A stretch of DNA of 8,810 nucleotides from Planctomycetaceae bacterium (GTDB lineage Bacteria > Planctomycetota > Planctomycetia > Planctomycetales > Planctomycetaceae), in the NCBI GenBank assembly GCA_029259875.1, contig JAJDEK010000451.1, forward strand, positions 1 to 8,810, written 5' to 3'. A program made the position numbers and the translations under genes. Shown here in pieces: positions 6,182 to 8,810 of this stretch. A model generated the notes under the pieces. It worked only from the letters and a program-made list of their open reading frames with translations. It was not told where the DNA came from and ran no database searches. Position 1 is the first letter of the stretch; each line of letters opens with the position of its first letter.

Positions 6182-6295
6182 TCTTTGAATACAATTACCA
6201 GATTATGTTCAATCGACATTCTAAGATTGCAGAACCTTGCCATTAGCTACTTAATTTCAAAGCCCGCTTTTGATATTTAAGAGAATGTAAAGTAC

Positions 6296-6343
6296 TAGGG
6301 TAAATTCCAAAACACTGCTTGTTTATGGTATTTTTGTACCCTA
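6296..6343. repeat. Imperfect long hairpin in intergenic DNA
   Basis: The outer arms TAGGGTA (6296-6302) and TACCCTA (6337-6343) pair perfectly. Inside an asymmetric internal loop, CCAAAACA (6307-6314) pairs with 6320-6328 except for one bulged A, closing a 5-nt loop. The result is a 48-nt structure able to form on either strand. No T-tract follows on either side. It may be part of a small RNA or an untranslated leader, or it may mean nothing. Confidence 0.35.
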
Positions 6344-6368
6344 CCTAAATATCTAATGTAATTAAATT

Positions 6369-6380
6369 TAACGCAAAACA
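6369..6380 (+). repeat. 12-bp direct repeat, copy 2
   Basis: Second copy of TAACGCAAAACA (first at 6170-6181), same orientation. It lies about 25 bp to the right of the imperfect hairpin at 6296-6343. Confidence 0.3.
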
Positions 6381-6535
6381 AGTGCCAATCGCATTTAGGA
6401 TAAAAGATTAAGGAATGACAGGGTTATATATCACCAAAACGATTCAAAAGTAGACATTCACAGCCATTAATTTCAATTTACTTTACGGATTATCCTTAAA
6501 TTTCTAAGGACGTCCAAAATATGCGCATCGACTGT

Positions 6536-6581
6536 AAAAAAAATGAAACACCTTTGATCATCGAAATGATCAAAGGTGTTT
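6536..6581 (-). terminator. Rho-independent terminator of the tad operon
   Basis: On the minus strand a perfect 16-bp stem (arms 6566-6581 and 6546-6561) closes a UUCG tetraloop. After CA it runs into eight consecutive T (6536-6543). It starts 43 nt past the tadC stop codon. Stem, loop and U-tract all fit an intrinsic terminator for transcription running leftward, marking tadC as the last gene of its operon. The U-tract is on one side only, so it should not act efficiently in the other direction. Confidence 0.93.
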
Positions 6582-6624
6582 ACAGAACCATTATATGATA
6601 TTACTGTTAAAAATGAATTCTCGG

Positions 6625-7551
6625 TTAGCTTGAGAGTAAACCGTTAATCATCATGATGGCGGCAGGACCAACCAAGACTACAAAAATCCCCGGAAAAATG
6701 AACAGTACCAGAGGAAAGATCATCTTCACCGCAGTCATCGCAGCTTGTTCTTCTGCCATCTGACTTCGTTTCACTCGCATGCTGTCAGATTGAACTCTCA
6801 ACGCCTGTGCAATTGATGAACCAAACTTATCTGCCTGAATCAGAATAGCGGCTAGAGCACGCATGTCATCGACACCACTACGGATTCCCAAGTCATGCAG
6901 TACTTCCCGTCGTGGACGGCCCATTTGCAACTGAAGATTACACAAAGCAAACTCACTACATGCATCCGGAGCAGTATCTTCCAGTTCTTCAGAGACCCGC
7001 CTCATAGCTGCATCAAGCCCCAACCCTGCTTCGACGCAAACAACAAGTAAGTCTAATGCATCTGGCAACGACAGAAAAATACGCGAGATTCGAGCACGAG
7101 CCAATAAACGTAATACGAGTTCAGGTAGATAAAAACCAATACCTCCCCCTATTACCAATGAAGTCCAACCATTTTGGGCAAATCCAAAGCGATAAAATCC
7201 ATAGCTTGACCCCAGTAACAGCCCCAGTAGCCCTAAAGCGACTTTTAATGAAAGATAGATAGACGGCGCATTTTCAGAATTATACCCGGCATTTGCTAAA
7301 CGCACTTTTAATTTGTTTTCTTCCAGTTCCGACTTGGGTGTCAGTGCTTTGGAAAGTGTGGGCGCTGCTTTTTCCAATAGAGTGCTGGCAGACTGAGCGG
7401 CGTCTGGACTATTTCGTAAATGCGGATTGCGCAACTCATCCAATCTCTCAGTGGTGCGTGATTGATCAGAATTGAGTTTATTGATCAATGCAATACCACC
7501 AACAATCACCATCCCAAAGATCGCCCACGGTAATAGTTGAATAAAATCCAT
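6625..7551 (-). CDS. tadC: TadC, Tad pilus inner-membrane platform protein (T2SSF family)
   Basis: A 308-residue membrane protein with helices at about 5-24, 98-120, 128-147 and 277-300. The cytoplasmic T2SSF/GspF domain lies at about 155-280. It contains the signature LPDALDLLVVCVEAGLGLDAA (162-182), the stretch QADKFGSSIAQALRVQSD (239-256), and the TadC-typical end AEEQAAMTAVKMIFPLVLF then FPGIFVVLVGP. In Tad systems TadB and TadC are the platform proteins that couple the TadA ATPase to pilin insertion for Flp pili used in adhesion. They may act as a heteromer; this is family knowledge. The start is supported by GGAGAG 6 nt before the ATG. It follows tadB by 87 bp, with a 6-bp-stem hairpin between (7571-7587), and is closed by the strong terminator at 6536-6581. 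Confidence 0.92.
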   Translation of the reverse strand: MDFIQLLPWAIFGMVIVGGIALINKLNSDQSRTTERLDELRNPHLRNSPDAAQSASTLLEKAAPTLSKALTPKSELEENKLKVRLANAGYNSENAPSIYLSLKVALGLLGLLLGSSYGFYRFGFAQNGWTSLVIGGGIGFYLPELVLRLLARARISRIFLSLPDALDLLVVCVEAGLGLDAAMRRVSEELEDTAPDACSEFALCNLQLQMGRPRREVLHDLGIRSGVDDMRALAAILIQADKFGSSIAQALRVQSDSMRVKRSQMAEEQAAMTAVKMIFPLVLFIFPGIFVVLVGPAAIMMINGLLSS

Positions 7552-7570
7552 GATTTACTCTCCAACACTC

Positions 7571-7587
7571 AGCCAACTGTTTTGGCT
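7571..7587. repeat. Small hairpin in the tadB-tadC gap
   Basis: AGCCAA (7571-7576) and TTGGCT (7582-7587) form a 6-bp stem with a 5-nt loop, just upstream of the tadC ribosome binding site. It could stabilise the processed mRNA or tune tadC translation. It is short, and no T-tract follows on the coding strand, so it should not end the operon. Confidence 0.35.
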
Positions 7588-7638
7588 ATAATTTTTCAAA
7601 TAGTAATAATCAGTCAGTTGATTACAATGTGTTCTCAA

Positions 7639-8610
7639 TCAGATCTTGATATTAATAATCTTCTTTATCCAGAGAGCCCCCAGAACCTGAAGTACGATTC
7701 CGCCTGCAATCATTTTGCGCCCTAATTCATCTGTGAAGAGCAGCATGACATAATCCGGATTTAGATAGTAAACAGCAAAAAACAAGGCAATGGGCAAAGC
7801 CATCAAAACGACCCCACTGATTCGACCTTCTCCTGTCAAAGCTTGAACCTGTCCCATGATCTTGAAACGCTGCCGAATGATATGACCAATTTTGTCCAGA
7901 ATTTCAGCAAGGTCTCCCCCTGCCTGTCTTTGAATCACAACTGCGGTCACAAAAAACTTCAAGTCCAGGTTCGGCATACGTTTTAGCATACTTTTCAATG
8001 CCTCATCGATGGGAACCCCCAAGTTCTGTTCTTCATAAGCCATCGCAAATTCAGTTGAGATGGGCGCGGGCATTTCCTGTACAACAACACTCAATCCCGA
8101 TGATAAACTGTGTCCGGACCGTAGAGCGCGTCCCACCAGTTCCAATGCATCGGGAAGCTGTCGTGCAAATTTTTTGAATCGTCGATTCCTGCAAAACAAT
8201 AACCACATAAAGGGGAGTGCCCCCATAGCTAAGGCGGCCACAGGACAAAACGGTACAGGCGCATTAGTAAACCAGGCCAGTGCAAATCCTAATCCAGCAG
8301 CCACCCCCGTCATTAATAGAAAGGTGTCTGCTTTAAACGGGGCCTCTGCCTGTTCCAGCAACAGTTTCAGATTTCCGAACTTTTCGAAAAAGTGCGCAAC
8401 TCGATCTGAAAGACTATTTAAGCCACCTTTGACAAATTCGTCTTTCAGCAACGAAGCCGATTCATCTGTTGTCTTCTTTTTACCCGTAATCACCGCTAAA
8501 CGATCTTCGGCCTTACTAGACGAAAAATCCCTGAATACGAATATGACGGCTCCCACGAGAGCCATCATACCCAAAAATGCAGCGATTGAGATGATAAGTG
8601 TTTGATCCAT
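7639..8610 (-). CDS. tadB: TadB, Tad pilus inner-membrane platform protein (T2SSF family)
   Basis: A 323-residue membrane protein with hydrophobic segments at about 5-26, 97-113, 119-138, 266-286 and 300-317. The T2SSF domain starts after the third segment with the TadB signature FARQLPDALELVGRALRSGH (148-167). It continues through NLDLKFFVTAVVIQRQAGGDLAEIL (214-237) and ends with ALTGEGRISGVVLMALP (257-273). These motifs separate it from TadC, which has VEAGLGLDAA and EEQA instead. A charged linker rich in Lys and Ser (about 30-65) lies on the cytoplasmic side. With TadC it forms the pilus assembly platform driven by TadA. An AAAGG motif lies 9 nt before the ATG. It starts 71 bp after the tadA stop, in the usual tadA-tadB-tadC order. 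Confidence 0.93.
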   Translation of the reverse strand: MDQTLIISIAAFLGMMALVGAVIFVFRDFSSSKAEDRLAVITGKKKTTDESASLLKDEFVKGGLNSLSDRVAHFFEKFGNLKLLLEQAEAPFKADTFLLMTGVAAGLGFALAWFTNAPVPFCPVAALAMGALPFMWLLFCRNRRFKKFARQLPDALELVGRALRSGHSLSSGLSVVVQEMPAPISTEFAMAYEEQNLGVPIDEALKSMLKRMPNLDLKFFVTAVVIQRQAGGDLAEILDKIGHIIRQRFKIMGQVQALTGEGRISGVVLMALPIALFFAVYYLNPDYVMLLFTDELGRKMIAGGIVLQVLGALWIKKIINIKI

Positions 8611-8681
8611 CTCTGATTACCTTTATCGTTTTAAGATCTGTTTTTCTATTTTTGTGTTCTTCACCAATTAAACTGAAAACG

Positions 8682-8810
8682 TTATCCCTGTAATACGCGA
8701 TTTGCAAACAGGTTCGAAGGCAGGCGTACGCCCGCTGCTTCCAGCCGATCCATGAACGCAGGACGAACCCCGGTCGCTTCAAAGTGACCATAGGCTCTTC
8801 CTTCTTCATC
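8682..8810 (-). CDS. tadA: TadA/CpaF secretion ATPase, C-terminal 42 codons (runs off right edge)
   Basis: Reading the minus strand from 8810 in the first frame gives 42 sense codons and a TAA at 8682-8684. The peptide contains GHFEATGVRPAFMDRLEAAG and then VRLPSNLF. This is the characteristic tail of CpaF/TadA-type ATPases (F-x-A-T-G-x-R-P-x-F...L...G...L...LF). TadA hydrolyses ATP in the cytoplasm to power Flp pilus assembly. Its Walker motifs are outside the window. The position directly before tadB and tadC confirms the assignment. A 97-codon ORF in another frame over the same DNA (8516-8809) is a shadow. Confidence 0.9.
   Translation of the reverse strand, partial: DEEGRAYGHFEATGVRPAFMDRLEAAGVRLPSNLFANRVLQG

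Larger units (their letters stand above)
6075..6535. other. AT-rich intergenic stretch downstream of the tad operon
   Basis: About 460 bp with no gene I can support. It holds the possible promoter at 6111-6138, a 12-bp direct repeat (6170-6181 and 6369-6380), a long imperfect hairpin (6296-6343) and a small 6-bp-stem hairpin (6493-6510: TCCTTA, six bases, TAAGGA). Confidence 0.6.

Noticed and set aside
6049..6243. 64-codon ORF on the minus strand overlapping the start of the 140-aa gene
   Set aside because: No ribosome binding site, AT-driven composition, overlaps a better gene in another frame and covers that gene's likely promoter.
8060..8605. 181-codon ORF on the plus strand
   Set aside because: It is antisense to tadB, whose motifs and reading frame are unmistakable. 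The translation is low in structure and rich in Asn, Ser and Ala, as expected for a shadow.
8516..8809. 97-codon minus-strand ORF at the right edge
   Set aside because: A different frame over the same DNA encodes the conserved TadA/CpaF tail, and this ORF also runs into tadB.
1..8810. CRISPR array, tRNA or rRNA, insertion sequence or prophage signals
   Set aside because: No regularly spaced repeats, cloverleaf-like segments, transposase or integrase motifs, or terminal inverted repeats with target duplications were seen on either strand.

Overview
The window reads as an ordinary chromosomal segment of a moderate-GC Gram-negative-type bacterium. Planctomycetota (a Gimesia-like relative) is my best guess. 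The reasons are the FeoB gate variant with Ala-Cys-Ala-Val-Pro-Gly, a secreted hydrolase carrying a C-terminal FN3-like domain, a 140-residue protein that resembles planctomycete conserved hypotheticals, weak or absent Shine-Dalgarno sequences, and long AT-rich intergenic gaps. This assignment is an inference from recall, not from a search. Every gene I can support lies on the minus strand, so transcription runs from right to left.

Right part (8810 to about 6536): the end of a Tad (tight adherence, type IVc pilus) operon. It holds the last 42 codons of the TadA/CpaF ATPase, then TadB, then TadC, the two inner-membrane platform proteins. A textbook Rho-independent terminator, with a perfect 16-bp stem, a UUCG loop and a U8 tract, closes the operon. 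After it come about 460 bp of AT-rich DNA with no convincing gene but several inverted repeats, and then a 140-residue soluble protein of unknown function (5652-6074).

Centre (about 5420 to 2480): a ferrous iron uptake operon. A good sigma70-type promoter (TTGAAA, 17 bp, TATAGT) has a 17-bp near-perfect palindrome across its -35 box and spacer. That palindrome resembles the Fur-family 7-1-7 operator. The operon is feoA, feoB (with an unusual hydrophilic, probably coiled-coil insert of about 65 residues) and a small FeoB-associated Cys-rich membrane protein. Together they import Fe2+: FeoB is the GTPase-coupled channel, FeoA the small SH3-like partner, and the Cys-rich protein a probable accessory.

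Left part (2479 to 1): about 670 bp of mostly non-coding DNA with a doubtful 71-codon ORF and a bulged inverted repeat, then a secreted alpha/beta-hydrolase with an FN3-like tail (373-1806), then the N-terminus of an SPFH/band-7 membrane protein that runs off the left edge.

I see no phage, transposon, CRISPR, tRNA or rRNA. I found no clearly novel multi-gene system. The most interesting signals are the operator-promoter overlap ahead of feoA, the FeoB insert and the unexplained structured intergenic repeats.
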